Assembly (NCBI RefSeq): GCF_039536325.1
Contig: NZ_BAAAYO010000006.1
Location: 62,001-126,000 of the forward strand
Source of the DNA: Paenibacillus_AB hodogayensis
GTDB taxonomy: Bacteria > Bacillota > Bacilli > Paenibacillales > NBRC-103111
Length of the DNA stretch: 64,000 bases
Direction: 5' to 3'
Program-made: the position numbers and the translations under genes
Part shown: positions 26,062 through 33,315 of the stretch, piece after piece
Layout of the letters: each line of letters opens with the position of its first letter
How positions within the stretch are numbered: the first letter of the stretch is position 1
The notes under the pieces: generated by a model
What the model was told of the DNA's origin: nothing
Databases searched by the model: none
What the model saw: the letters and a program-made list of their open reading frames with translations, nothing else

Positions 26062-26076
26062 TGATAATTATTATCA
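26062..26076 (-). promoter_or_regulatory. Fur box upstream of AraC regulator 2
   Basis: TGATAATTATTATCA is a perfect Fur palindrome lying 33-47 bases upstream of the start. Confidence 0.88.
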
Positions 26077-26085
26077 CTATAACAC

Positions 26086-26128
26086 AAAAAGAGCGCCCGG
26101 TCCCCATCTGTCTGGCGCCCGGACGCTC
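26086..26128 (-). terminator. Intrinsic terminator after the MurA gene
   Basis: A ten-base stem (26091-26100 with 26119-26128, one mismatch) is followed on the minus strand by TTTTT. Confidence 0.75.
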
Positions 26129-26207
26129 CTCTTTTAGCGACAAGCCTTTTGTAGCATGCCTACCTGTTCAATGCTTTTTCGCGCGTGACTATGTAGCAAT
26201 GGGGCTT

Positions 26208-27500
26208 TTACAGGCCTCCTAGCCCTCGGTAAACGGCCTCATCTTCTTGATCGCCCAGCGAAATACGAGCTCCGAGCGACCGAAAGGTGCCGATCAGATC
26301 ACCGTAGCCCCGTTCCAGATGCTCGACCCCGGTAATCCGCGTGCGGCCTTCGGCAGCTAATCCGGCCAAGACGAGGCACATGCCGGCCCGCACATCGGTC
26401 GCATGCACCCAATCGCCCGTTAGCGGGCGGCCTCCCCGAATAAAGGCGCTCTCTTTGCGCTGCTCGATGTCCGCGCCGAGTCGCCGCAGTTGACCCACGT
26501 GGTTGAACCGGTGTGGGAACACTTTGTCCGTCACGATGCTTTTGCCCCTGGCCATCAGCAGGAGCGCCGTCATCGGCTGCTGCAGGTCGGTGGCGAAGCC
26601 CGGATACATGGCTGCCCGGATGCGCGTCGCCCGGATGGTGCCACTCCCGTCGGCCGTTATATAGCCGTCCCCCACCTCGATCCCGAGTCCGACTTCACGC
26701 AGCTTCGCCACGCATGAGCCGAGATGCTCGGGAATGACCTCGTTGACGGTCACCCGTCCGCCCGTTATGCCGGCAGCCATCAGATACGAGCCCGCTACCA
26801 GCCTGTCGGGTATGACCGTATGACGGCCGCCGTTCAGGTAAGGCACCCCTTCGATGCGAATATGATCCGTACCCGCCCCGTAAATACGTGCGCCCAGTTG
26901 GCTCAGCAGCGCGGCCGTATCGACCACCTCCGGATCGACCGAGGCATGGTACAGATTCGTGCGGCCCCGGGCGCGTACGGCGGCAAGCATCGCGTTGATT
27001 GTAGCTCCGCTCGTCACCATATCGAAGTAAATGTCCGCCCCGCGCAGCTCCGCCGCCTCGACGATATAGTGATCGTCATGCATCGTCGCCTTCGCACCCA
27101 TCGCCTCGAACGCTTTAATATGCTGCTCGAACGGCCGCGACTTGAAATCGTCGCCGCCCGGATAGCCGAGCGTGACGCGACCGAACTTGGCGAGCAGCGC
27201 CCCGACGAAATAATACGAGGCGCGGTAAGCGGAAGCCTTGCCGGGGTCTAACGCCGCGCCGTGAATGTAGCGCGGGTCCAGCTCCATGTCGCCGTTGTCG
27301 AGCCTTCGCATCGCGAGGCCGATATGATCGGCGATACCGGCGATCGGCTTCAAATCCTCGATGTCGGGAACGCCCTCTAGCGTCACGACATCGTCGGCCA
27401 GACAGGCTGCGGCCAAAAGCGCGAGCGAGCTATTTTTCGAGCCGGGTATTGTAACGGAGCCGTACAGCGCTCCGGCATGTTCTACTTGAATATATCGCAT
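26208..27500 (-). CDS. murA: UDP-N-acetylglucosamine 1-carboxyvinyltransferase with Cys-to-Asp active site
   Basis: A 430-residue enolpyruvyl transferase: it joins phosphoenolpyruvate to UDP-GlcNAc in the first committed step of peptidoglycan synthesis. The N-terminal substrate motif IPGSKNSSLALLAAA keeps the catalytic Lys-Asn pair. The loop normally carrying the PEP-binding Cys (PGGCxIGxRP) reads PGGDDFKSRP, so the target of fosfomycin is replaced by Asp. The catalytic Asp (YPGFATDLQQP) and Arg (RAGMCLVLAG) are present. GGAGG lies ten bases before the ATG. The gene is the second gene of an operon after an FHA-domain regulator. It is probably a second MurA-type enzyme; whether a Cys-type MurA exists elsewhere cannot be seen. 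Confidence 0.85.
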   Translation of the reverse strand: MRYIQVEHAGALYGSVTIPGSKNSSLALLAAACLADDVVTLEGVPDIEDLKPIAGIADHIGLAMRRLDNGDMELDPRYIHGAALDPGKASAYRASYYFVGALLAKFGRVTLGYPGGDDFKSRPFEQHIKAFEAMGAKATMHDDHYIVEAAELRGADIYFDMVTSGATINAMLAAVRARGRTNLYHASVDPEVVDTAALLSQLGARIYGAGTDHIRIEGVPYLNGGRHTVIPDRLVAGSYLMAAGITGGRVTVNEVIPEHLGSCVAKLREVGLGIEVGDGYITADGSGTIRATRIRAAMYPGFATDLQQPMTALLLMARGKSIVTDKVFPHRFNHVGQLRRLGADIEQRKESAFIRGGRPLTGDWVHATDVRAGMCLVLAGLAAEGRTRITGVEHLERGYGDLIGTFRSLGARISLGDQEDEAVYRGLGGL

Positions 27501-27526
27501 ATGGTCAGCCTCCGCTTCCGGTTAAC

Positions 27527-28219
27527 TTAGTGCGTATCGAGCTCCAATATGTAGCCGCTGCCCCTTACGGCGCTGATGAGAAACGTATCCTTGCCGTATT
27601 TTTTGCGAACCCGGTACAGCAGAGCGTTCAATTCGTCCATGCTTACATCCGGTATTCCTTTCGGACCCAGAGCCCGGTCGTACCATACGGTTTGTTTAAT
27701 GTCGTTAATCGCTACGAGCGTATTGGCATGCTTGTACAACAAGTGAATGAACAAATATTCCTTCTCGGACATCACGATCCGCTTGCCGCCGACGACGCAT
27801 TCCCGTTTCTCCCATTGGATCGACAGCTCTCCCTGCGGCTCTTCCAGCTGCTGGGTGACGGAGAGCGGCTCCAGCTCCAGCGTCTGCTCGCCGAACAGGT
27901 AAGAGAAATGGATGACATTCATCCCTCTGGCCAGCTTGATCATATCGGACGTTTGCAGCGTATACGGCTTATGGGGCTCGGCGCGAACGCCGTTGATCTC
28001 CGTGCCGTGACGGCTTCCCAAATCGTACAGCACGGCGGCATCCCCTTCCTTGCGGATCAAAAGATGCTTTCGCGAAATAAACGCATTCGTAAACGAAAAA
28101 TCAGGCAAAAACCCGGCGCTCATCCTGCCGATTACCGTCTCGGCGGCAGACAGATTTAAGCAAGTGCCGGGCCGGAAAGGATCGCCCCGGACGATATACA
28201 GACAAGCAAATGGTTCCAG
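27527..28219 (-). CDS. FHA domain plus winged-helix regulator
   Basis: About 230 residues. The N-terminal forkhead-associated domain, which binds phosphothreonine, shows TVIGRMSAG, ISRKHLLI, YDLGSRHGTEINGV; a C-terminal OmpR-type winged helix follows (VMSEKEYLFIHLLYKHANTLVAINDIKQTVW...ALLYRVRKKYG...ISAVRGSGYIL). An ATG at 28123 would cut off the first FHA strands, whose sequence (CLYIVRGDPFRPG) continues upstream in frame until a TGA. Within that stretch no ATG, GTG or TTG occurs; CTG at 28219 has GGAGG eight bases before it, so I propose a CTG start. It is followed after 26 bases by murA. Control of wall synthesis by a Ser/Thr kinase is a plausible role. Confidence 0.7.
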   Translation of the reverse strand: MEPFACLYIVRGDPFRPGTCLNLSAAETVIGRMSAGFLPDFSFTNAFISRKHLLIRKEGDAAVLYDLGSRHGTEINGVRAEPHKPYTLQTSDMIKLARGMNVIHFSYLFGEQTLELEPLSVTQQLEEPQGELSIQWEKRECVVGGKRIVMSEKEYLFIHLLYKHANTLVAINDIKQTVWYDRALGPKGIPDVSMDELNALLYRVRKKYGKDTFLISAVRGSGYILELDTH

Positions 28220-28407
28220 AAGCCTTCCCTCCGCTCAATCGTGCAGTCGTGTTCACTCTTTATCATAACGCAAACGGGCAAGAAATAACATTACGCGTCA
28301 CTGACGCTTCCCTCATAATCCGCTTATGGAACGGGGAAAAACCCGGAGCAGACCGCTGCCGGGTTATTGCTATTTGCATTGCAGTGACGGCCTTGGCTTG
28401 CCTTCAT
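28220..28407. other. Intergenic region with promoter of the FHA-murA operon and a terminator
   Basis: There is no gene here. It contains the ribosome site of the FHA gene (minus strand, near 28228-28236) and the terminator of the oxidoreductase gene at 28337-28365. Confidence 0.6.
28337..28365 (-). terminator. Intrinsic terminator after the oxidoreductase gene
   Basis: AACCCGG and CCGGGTT form a perfect stem with TTTTT on the minus strand. Confidence 0.75.
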
Positions 28408-29250
28408 TCACGCCGTAGGCAGCTTCAGCCATTGATACGGAGTCTCAGCCGCCTTCAGGCCGTATTCGATAATCGTAATGATCGCCACCGTCTCGGCCGG
28501 GTCGACCGCGCCTTCTCCGGTTTGAAAGAAACGAATCAGGTTGCGGATAAACGCCTGAAAAAATTCCGATTCGATCTTGACCGTTCGCGCGTTGCCGGAT
28601 CGGTAGTTGGCAATCATCCCAAAGGAAGCTCCATCGCCGAAATGATTGACCGTCGCCTGTCTGCCGTGGGCGAACCCGATGAGCAGCGCTGGCGATTCCG
28701 CCGTGCCGGTAAACATGACCTGCCGGACGTCCGTACCCATCAAAGCGACGATCGGCTCGATCTGATGAATCGAATAATTGGCGAATTTGCCCGGGCCGAC
28801 GGATAAGATCGTCTCAATGCCGTCCCTGTCCATCGTTTCGTATTCAGCGGCAAACCGCAGCGCGGACGAAGAGTACATCGGCGTCCCTGACTGACGGGCG
28901 CGCTCAAACAACAGCAGGGCGGTCTCTCGGTCCGGCGCAAACGTTTTGTCGATATACACCGGCTTGCCCGATTGCAGCGGCAGCCGGGACAGCTCCTCGT
29001 GATACTCCGGAAAATCCGGCGATAGCACGATCAAGAAGTCGCTCTTGTCCACGACCGCTTCGATCGTCGGAAGCAGCTCGATGCCTTTGCGCTCGCACCA
29101 CTGGGCATTCGTCAAACCGCCGGGCTTATCCGTCATGCCGTAAGCGTAAGCGACCCGCAGCTCCCCTCCCGAGGCGGCTTCAATCCAGGCTGGGTATTTC
29201 TCCGCATGCCATTCGTCGAGAAAATAGTCAATAAATCCGATTGTTTTCAA
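28408..29250 (-). CDS. Gfo/Idh/MocA-like oxidoreductase, divergent
   Basis: About 280 residues. The N-terminus (KTIGFIDYFLDEWHAEKYP) begins like a Rossmann fold but lacks the GxGxxG loop. The PVYIDKTFAPD stretch takes the place of the usual EKP motif with Lys kept, as in Gfo/Idh/MocA sugar dehydrogenases, and a C-terminal sheet domain follows (VRQVMFTGTAESPALLIGFAHGRQATVNHFG). It may be a sugar or inositol dehydrogenase, or an inactive relative. The start TTG at 29250 has AGGTGA seven bases before it; the ATG at 29313 lacks a ribosome site. The gene is transcribed alone. Confidence 0.65.
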   Translation of the reverse strand: MKTIGFIDYFLDEWHAEKYPAWIEAASGGELRVAYAYGMTDKPGGLTNAQWCERKGIELLPTIEAVVDKSDFLIVLSPDFPEYHEELSRLPLQSGKPVYIDKTFAPDRETALLLFERARQSGTPMYSSSALRFAAEYETMDRDGIETILSVGPGKFANYSIHQIEPIVALMGTDVRQVMFTGTAESPALLIGFAHGRQATVNHFGDGASFGMIANYRSGNARTVKIESEFFQAFIRNLIRFFQTGEGAVDPAETVAIITIIEYGLKAAETPYQWLKLPTA

Positions 29251-29395
29251 GGCATTCACCTCTTCTTCGTCCGATTTCGTTGTTTTATGATTTCGCAGCA
29301 ATCCAACCCTCATTATAGCAGAATGGAATATTCTTTTCTAAAATAGTTATGAATTTCGGTGAAATTCTCCACAACTCCCCAATACGTTACACGCC

Positions 29396-29429
29396 AAAAA
29401 GCCCGAGCTCGCGCCAGGGCGATTCGGGC
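29396..29429 (-). terminator. Intrinsic terminator after ppaC
   Basis: GCCCGA and TCGGGC, extended by flanking AAAA/TTTT, form a stem followed by T residues on the minus strand. Confidence 0.8.
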
Positions 29430-29453
29430 TTTTATGATCCGGTCAATTGCAAT

Positions 29454-30386
29454 TTACAGGCTGTTGAACGTATCGGTCAATACCGGCACGATTTGCGATT
29501 TGCGCGAGACGACGCCTTTCAGCACAGCCTTGTTGTCGGCCAGCGTGACGTTGTACGCTTTCTCTACGGCATGTGCGGCGCTGCCGAGAGCAAGCGCAAC
29601 CGAATCGTTATTCAGAATGTCGGTGACAACGAGCACGAACAGGTCCAACCCCTTGTCGGCGATAATCGTCGACAAAGCGGCTTCCAGCTCGACTTGGCGG
29701 CTTAGCACGTCGTTCGTATCGACGGCGTTCACTTGCGCGATCTCGACCTTGCGGCCGCCCATGGAGAACTCCTTGGAGTCGAGCGAGATCAGTTGGGCGA
29801 TCGTCTTGTCGCTCAAGTCCGCGCCGGCTTTCAGCATGTCCAATCCGTACGCTTCCGCGCTCACGCCGGCGATCTCGGCCAGCTCGCGGGCGGCGGCAAC
29901 GTCCTGCTCGGTGCAGGTAGGCGATTTGAAAAGAAGAGAATCGGAAATAATGGCGGAAAGCATCAGGCCGGCAATCGGCTTGGAAATGGCGATTCCGTTT
30001 TCCTTGTAAAGCTTATTCAAAATTGTAGCCGTACATCCGACCGGTTCGGCGCGGTAGTACAGCGGATGGCTTGTCTCGAAATTGGCGATCCGGTGGTGGT
30101 CGATGACTTCCAGCACGCGAACCTGATCGATGTCAGCGGCGCTTTGCTGGCGCTCGTTATGGTCGACCAAAATGACGTTTTTCGCTTCCCCTGCAACGGT
30201 TTCAACGAGGCGCGGCGCTTCTACGCCGAAAAAGTTCAGTGCGTATTGGGTTTCTCCGTTAATGTCGCCGAGACGAACGGCTTCCACGTCTTGTCCGAGT
30301 TTGCTCTTCAAGTCGGCATAAGCAATCGCCGAGCCGATCGTGTCGGTATCCGGGTTTTTGTGTCCGAAAATAAGTACTTTTTCCAT
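29454..30386 (-). CDS. ppaC: Manganese-dependent inorganic pyrophosphatase
   Basis: A 310-residue family II pyrophosphatase of the DHH superfamily; it hydrolyses pyrophosphate and so drives biosynthetic reactions in the cytosol. Metal ligands are visible as GHKNPDTDTIGSAIAYA (His and two Asp), VDHNE and EVIDHHRIANFET. The C-terminal DHHA2 domain ends the protein (GVVSRKSQIVP, with the Arg-Lys substrate grip). The length is normal for the family. The ribosome site AGAGGAG precedes the ATG. The gene appears monocistronic, with a strong terminator. Confidence 0.95.
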   Translation of the reverse strand: MEKVLIFGHKNPDTDTIGSAIAYADLKSKLGQDVEAVRLGDINGETQYALNFFGVEAPRLVETVAGEAKNVILVDHNERQQSAADIDQVRVLEVIDHHRIANFETSHPLYYRAEPVGCTATILNKLYKENGIAISKPIAGLMLSAIISDSLLFKSPTCTEQDVAAARELAEIAGVSAEAYGLDMLKAGADLSDKTIAQLISLDSKEFSMGGRKVEIAQVNAVDTNDVLSRQVELEAALSTIIADKGLDLFVLVVTDILNNDSVALALGSAAHAVEKAYNVTLADNKAVLKGVVSRKSQIVPVLTDTFNSL

Positions 30387-30488
30387 CGTAGGGCTCCTCT
30401 ATAATAGGATGTGGTCAAGCTACCCTTCATTATACCTTTAATTCCTATGCTTTTACAGAGGTTTTTTTGGCATACGTTGGGATTGCCC

Positions 30489-31448
30489 TTACTCCAGGAA
30501 ATCTTTCAATCTCTTGCTGCGGCTCGGATGGCGGAGCTTGCGCAGCGCTTTCGCCTCGATCTGACGAATCCGCTCGCGGGTAACCCCGAATACTTGACCC
30601 ACTTCCTCCAGCGTGCGCGTACGTCCGTCGTCAAGGCCGAAGCGCAGACGGAGCACGTTCTCCTCCCTCTCGGTCAGCGTATCGAGAACGTCCTCGAGCT
30701 GTTCCTTGAGCAATTCGAATGCCGCGGCATCGGCCGGAGCGGTCGCGTCCTGATCCTCAATAAAATCGCCGAGGTTGGAATCGTTCTCTTCGCCGATCGG
30801 CGTCTCGAGGGAAATCGGATCTTGCGCTACCTTCATAATTTCCCGTACTTTCTCGTGGCTGATATCCATTTCTTTGGCGATTTCTTCAGGCGTCGGCTCG
30901 CGACCCAGCTCCTGAAGCAGCTGACGGGAAATCCGGATCAGCTTGTTGATCGTTTCGACCATATGTACCGGCACGCGGATCGTTCTGGCTTGGTCCGCGA
31001 TCGCCCGCGTAATGGCCTGCCGTATCCACCAGGTCGCATAGGTGCTAAATTTGAAGCCTTTGGAATAATCGAATTTCTCGACCGCCTTGATCAAGCCCAT
31101 ATTGCCTTCCTGAATCAGATCCAAAAACAGCATGCCTCTGCCGACATACCGTCTGGCGATGCTGACAACAAGCCGCAAATTCGCTTCCGCGAGCTGCCGC
31201 TTTGCATCTTCGTCCCCTTCGTTAATCCGTTTGGCAAGCTCCACCTCGGCCTCGCCGGAGAGCAGCTGCACACGGCCGATTTCCTTCAAATACATGCGGA
31301 CCGGGTCGTTGATGCCAATACCCGGCGGCAGCGACAGATCGTGCTCCGCAGTGAAGTCGTTGCGGTCCTCGTCGTGCCCGATGGACTCCCTGTTGTTTTT
31401 GTCTAGCGATAGCATATTCTCAGATCCCGAACGTTCGTCGTTCGCCAT
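30489..31448 (-). CDS. Primary-type RNA polymerase sigma factor (SigA paralogue, no region 1.1)
   Basis: A 319-residue sigma-70 factor. Region 1.2 is DPVRMYLKEIGRVQLLS, region 2 runs through NLRLVVSIARRYVGRGM, LDLIQEGNMGLIKAVEKFDYSKGFKFSTYATWWIRQAITRAI, then regions 3 and 4 (VPVHMVETINKL; LTEREENVLRLRFGLDDGRTRTLEEVGQVFGVTRERIRQIEAKALRKLRHP), ending SKRLKDFLE. These match housekeeping SigA almost motif for motif, but the acidic region 1.1 is missing and no dnaG is next to it, so it is probably a second, SigA-like factor. The start is the ATG at 31448 with AAGGAGG 11 bases upstream; an in-frame reading from 31526 lacks a ribosome site. Confidence 0.85.
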   Translation of the reverse strand: MANDERSGSENMLSLDKNNRESIGHDEDRNDFTAEHDLSLPPGIGINDPVRMYLKEIGRVQLLSGEAEVELAKRINEGDEDAKRQLAEANLRLVVSIARRYVGRGMLFLDLIQEGNMGLIKAVEKFDYSKGFKFSTYATWWIRQAITRAIADQARTIRVPVHMVETINKLIRISRQLLQELGREPTPEEIAKEMDISHEKVREIMKVAQDPISLETPIGEENDSNLGDFIEDQDATAPADAAAFELLKEQLEDVLDTLTEREENVLRLRFGLDDGRTRTLEEVGQVFGVTRERIRQIEAKALRKLRHPSRSKRLKDFLE

Positions 31449-31513
31449 AATCCGGCTCCATCCTCCTTGGAAAGTAGAACGTAATGTACAAGCGGGTCCA
31501 TCGATTCTTATGA

Positions 31514-31542
31514 TTGACAAAACCACAAGATTATGGTAGTGT
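31514..31542 (+). promoter_or_regulatory. Orphan SigA-type promoter candidate
   Basis: A perfect TTGACA is followed after 17 bases by a weak -10 (TAGTGT). Nothing protein-like lies between it and the terminator at 31642, so a short untranslated RNA of roughly 130 bases is possible. Confidence 0.35.
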
Positions 31543-31641
31543 ATTTTTGATTGAGTGTAAAAAACGGTTTAAATTCTATCCGGCATTATATCATGATTAT
31601 TTACAACTTTCAATACAATTATATACGACTTGTAAACAATT

Positions 31642-31682
31642 AAACGTATTCCCCTGATCGTCCAGGCGGAATACGTTTTGTT
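31642..31682 (+). terminator. Intrinsic terminator without an upstream plus-strand gene
   Basis: AAACGTATTCC and GGAATACGTTT form an 11-base perfect stem followed on the plus strand by TTGTTTTA. Confidence 0.7.
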
Positions 31683-31756
31683 TTATAGGGCCCCCGTCCC
31701 GGAAAACCGCTCAGGGACAAGGCTTCGGCGCCATTGCATGATCTGGCGAAGCCGCG

Positions 31757-31765
31757 CATATAGTG
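31757..31765 (+). promoter_or_regulatory. Mother-cell sigma (SigE/SigK-like) -10 element of gerPF
   Basis: CATATAGTG fits CATANNNTG and lies 56 bases before the gerPF start. The same form precedes the Hsp20-like gene and gerPA. No clear -35 element could be assigned. Confidence 0.45.
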
Positions 31766-31820
31766 GAAACAGTCATGCCGATTGATGCACCACAACACCA
31801 TGCCGAAGGAGGATAAGCGC

Positions 31821-32039
31821 ATGCCTGCCATTTTATTGGGAGCGATCAAAATAACCGGGGCTAACGGCAACGTTACGTTCGGCGATGTCCTGCAAATATC
31901 GCCGAACAGCTCGTCGAAAACGTATACCGGCTCGGGCGGGGGCAACACCGGCGATTTCTCGCAAGCTATCTCGCTGCTCAGCTTTACGATCACCTCCGAT
32001 CCGGACGTGATCGATTCGGTCTCCGCACTGAAAGGCTAA
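31821..32039 (+). CDS. gerPF: Spore germination protein GerPF/GerPA family
   Basis: A 72-residue small inner-coat protein that, with the other GerP proteins, helps germinants pass the spore coat. It opens MPAILLGAIKI and carries VTFGDVLQISPNSSSKTYTGSGGGNTGDF, the family core. GAAGGAGG precedes the ATG at 31821. It stands apart from the gerPA-E run, with its own promoter and terminator; I call it gerPF because the gerPA position is taken by the gene at 32805, but the two families are similar. Confidence 0.85.
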   Translation: MPAILLGAIKITGANGNVTFGDVLQISPNSSSKTYTGSGGGNTGDFSQAISLLSFTITSDPDVIDSVSALKG

Positions 32040-32059
32040 TCAAACTCCGTCGAACGAAG

Positions 32060-32096
32060 ACGCCAGACCTCATCTGTACCCGGTCTGGCGTTTGTT
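32060..32096 (+). terminator. Intrinsic terminator after gerPF
   Basis: ACGCCAGACC and GGTCTGGCGT form a perfect ten-base stem, then TTGTTG. Confidence 0.75.
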
Positions 32097-32177
32097 GTCC
32101 GGCCACGCATTTCTTGACGCTAGGCAAGGTTTTCCGCCTTCGAGATCGGGCAGAAGGAGCTCGGCCGGGGGCAATCG

Positions 32178-32639
32178 CTACTCAAAGTAACGGACATGAA
32201 CCTCATGCATGCGCTCGTTGCCTTTCCGTTTCTTCATATGAAGCTGGAGCACGCCGTCCCGGTAAACGGCCTTGCAGCTGTCGGGAATAACAGGAGACGT
32301 CAAATGCACGGTCTGTCCTTCCTCGTCCGCACCCTCCAGCACAAGCCGGTTGGCGGAAAGCGCCGGTCTGATGTTGCGGGCTTGCTCCTTATCGGGAATA
32401 TAAACCTTGATGATCACATTATTGTGCGTCTCGAACACCTCTGTTCGGAATTGTCTGGCCAGCACACTGGCTTCGACCCCGCCCGGGAACGCCTTGGTCA
32501 TGACGTCCTTGACCACGTTTCCGACCCAGGACGCATCCTGCTTCACGCCTGTCGGCGTCAGCGGAAAGGTGCCGCCGAAAAACTGTTCGAAGCTTTTCCA
32601 GTCGAAGTTGGCGAAAAAATCTTTTCTCGGATCGTCCAC
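32178..32639 (-). CDS. Hsp20/alpha-crystallin-like protein, probable spore coat/germination factor
   Basis: A 153-residue protein with an alpha-crystallin-like beta-sandwich: FETHNNVIIKVYIPDKEQ, RPALSANRLVLEGAD, TVHLTSPVIPDSCKAVYRDGVLQLHMKKRK. The last stretch is the G-V-L strand of small heat-shock proteins. In Bacillus a CotM/GerT-type member of this fold is a coat protein needed for germination; the setting between gerPF and gerPA supports a similar role. GTG at 32639 has GGGGTGGG upstream; the upstream in-frame ATG would include the -10 element (32670-32678). Confidence 0.7.
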   Translation of the reverse strand: MDDPRKDFFANFDWKSFEQFFGGTFPLTPTGVKQDASWVGNVVKDVMTKAFPGGVEASVLARQFRTEVFETHNNVIIKVYIPDKEQARNIRPALSANRLVLEGADEEGQTVHLTSPVIPDSCKAVYRDGVLQLHMKKRKGNERMHEVHVRYFE

Positions 32640-32669
32640 GATAATCCCACCCCTCACCCTTCTATGCAC

Positions 32670-32678
32670 CAGTATATG
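32670..32678 (-). promoter_or_regulatory. Mother-cell sigma-like -10 element of the Hsp20-like gene
   Basis: On the minus strand CATATACTG fits CATANNNTG and lies 31 bases before the GTG start. Confidence 0.45.
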
Positions 32679-32764
32679 TCGCGGACGATAGCGCAATTCC
32701 ACGCCAGCGCTTCCGATCGGCAGCTTCCGTTAGAACCGAAATATCATACCCGAATGGCCCTATA

Positions 32765-32773
32765 CATACAATG
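32765..32773 (+). promoter_or_regulatory. Mother-cell sigma-like -10 element of the gerPA operon
   Basis: CATACAATG fits CATANNNTG and lies 32 bases before the gerPA start. Confidence 0.45.
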
Positions 32774-32804
32774 ACAGTACGACATGCGACAAGGATGTGA
32801 CCGG

Positions 32805-33041
32805 ATGCCCGCCATCGTCGGTAGCATAAAAATAGTGAACGTGGGTCCGAGCTCCATCGTACATATCGGCGATTCCATCCAGCTTGCTCCGCAAAGCGCC
32901 TCAAAGACGTTTGCCGGAGCGGGCTCCTTCAACACAGGAGATTCCGTGCAGAATTACAATGCGGTCAGCAGCACCGTCACATACGATTCCGATATCGCCG
33001 ATGCGAATGCGGTATCGGCCAACGGGGTAGGTGTCCTTTAG
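32805..33041 (+). CDS. gerPA: Spore germination protein GerPA
   Basis: A 78-residue GerPA/GerPF-type protein (MPAIVGSIKIVNVG, SIVHIGDSIQLAPQSASKTFAGAGSFNTGD). It heads a five-gene run in the order of the Bacillus gerP operon. The ATG at 32805 (MPAIVG) is chosen by family length; the ATG at 32784 would sit close to the promoter. GATGTGAC precedes it weakly. gerPB follows after two bases. Confidence 0.87.
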   Translation: MPAIVGSIKIVNVGPSSIVHIGDSIQLAPQSASKTFAGAGSFNTGDSVQNYNAVSSTVTYDSDIADANAVSANGVGVL

Positions 33042-33043
33042 CG

Positions 33044-33250
33044 ATGAACCTGATCGTTCACCAAAGCATCGTCATTCACCAGTTGAAGGTCGATTCCGTC
33101 GCCAACTCCTCTGTCCTGCAGATCGGCAGCGCCGGCATGATCAAAGGGCTGTCTAATTTGTACAATACAGGCGGCTTTACCGGCCCCGCCCCTTCCGCGC
33201 TCGCCACAGTCGGCGCAGAAACGCTCGTTCCGCTTCCTTCCCCTACGTGA
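33044..33250 (+). CDS. gerPB: Spore germination protein GerPB
   Basis: A 68-residue coat protein. It matches GerPB in HQSIVIHQLKVDSVANSSVLQIGSAGMIKGLSNLYNTGGFTGPAP, including the NSSVLQIG core shared with GerPD and GerPE. The ATG follows the gerPA stop after two bases, with GGTAGGTG inside gerPA as the ribosome site. Confidence 0.9.
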   Translation: MNLIVHQSIVIHQLKVDSVANSSVLQIGSAGMIKGLSNLYNTGGFTGPAPSALATVGAETLVPLPSPT

Positions 33251-33315
33251 AAGACTAGGGTGCCGGGCGTACCGCAGAAGCCGCCGATATGTTCGCCAGA
33301 AAGGAGAAACGAGCA

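Larger units (their letters stand above)
31449..31820. other. Intergenic region between the SigA paralogue and gerPF
   Basis: These 370 bases are A+T rich and contain no protein-like frame. They hold a plus-strand TTGACA-N17-TAGTGT promoter candidate (31514-31542), a strong plus-strand terminator (31642-31682) with no gene before it, and a mother-cell-type -10 element (31757-31765) for gerPF. Confidence 0.6.
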
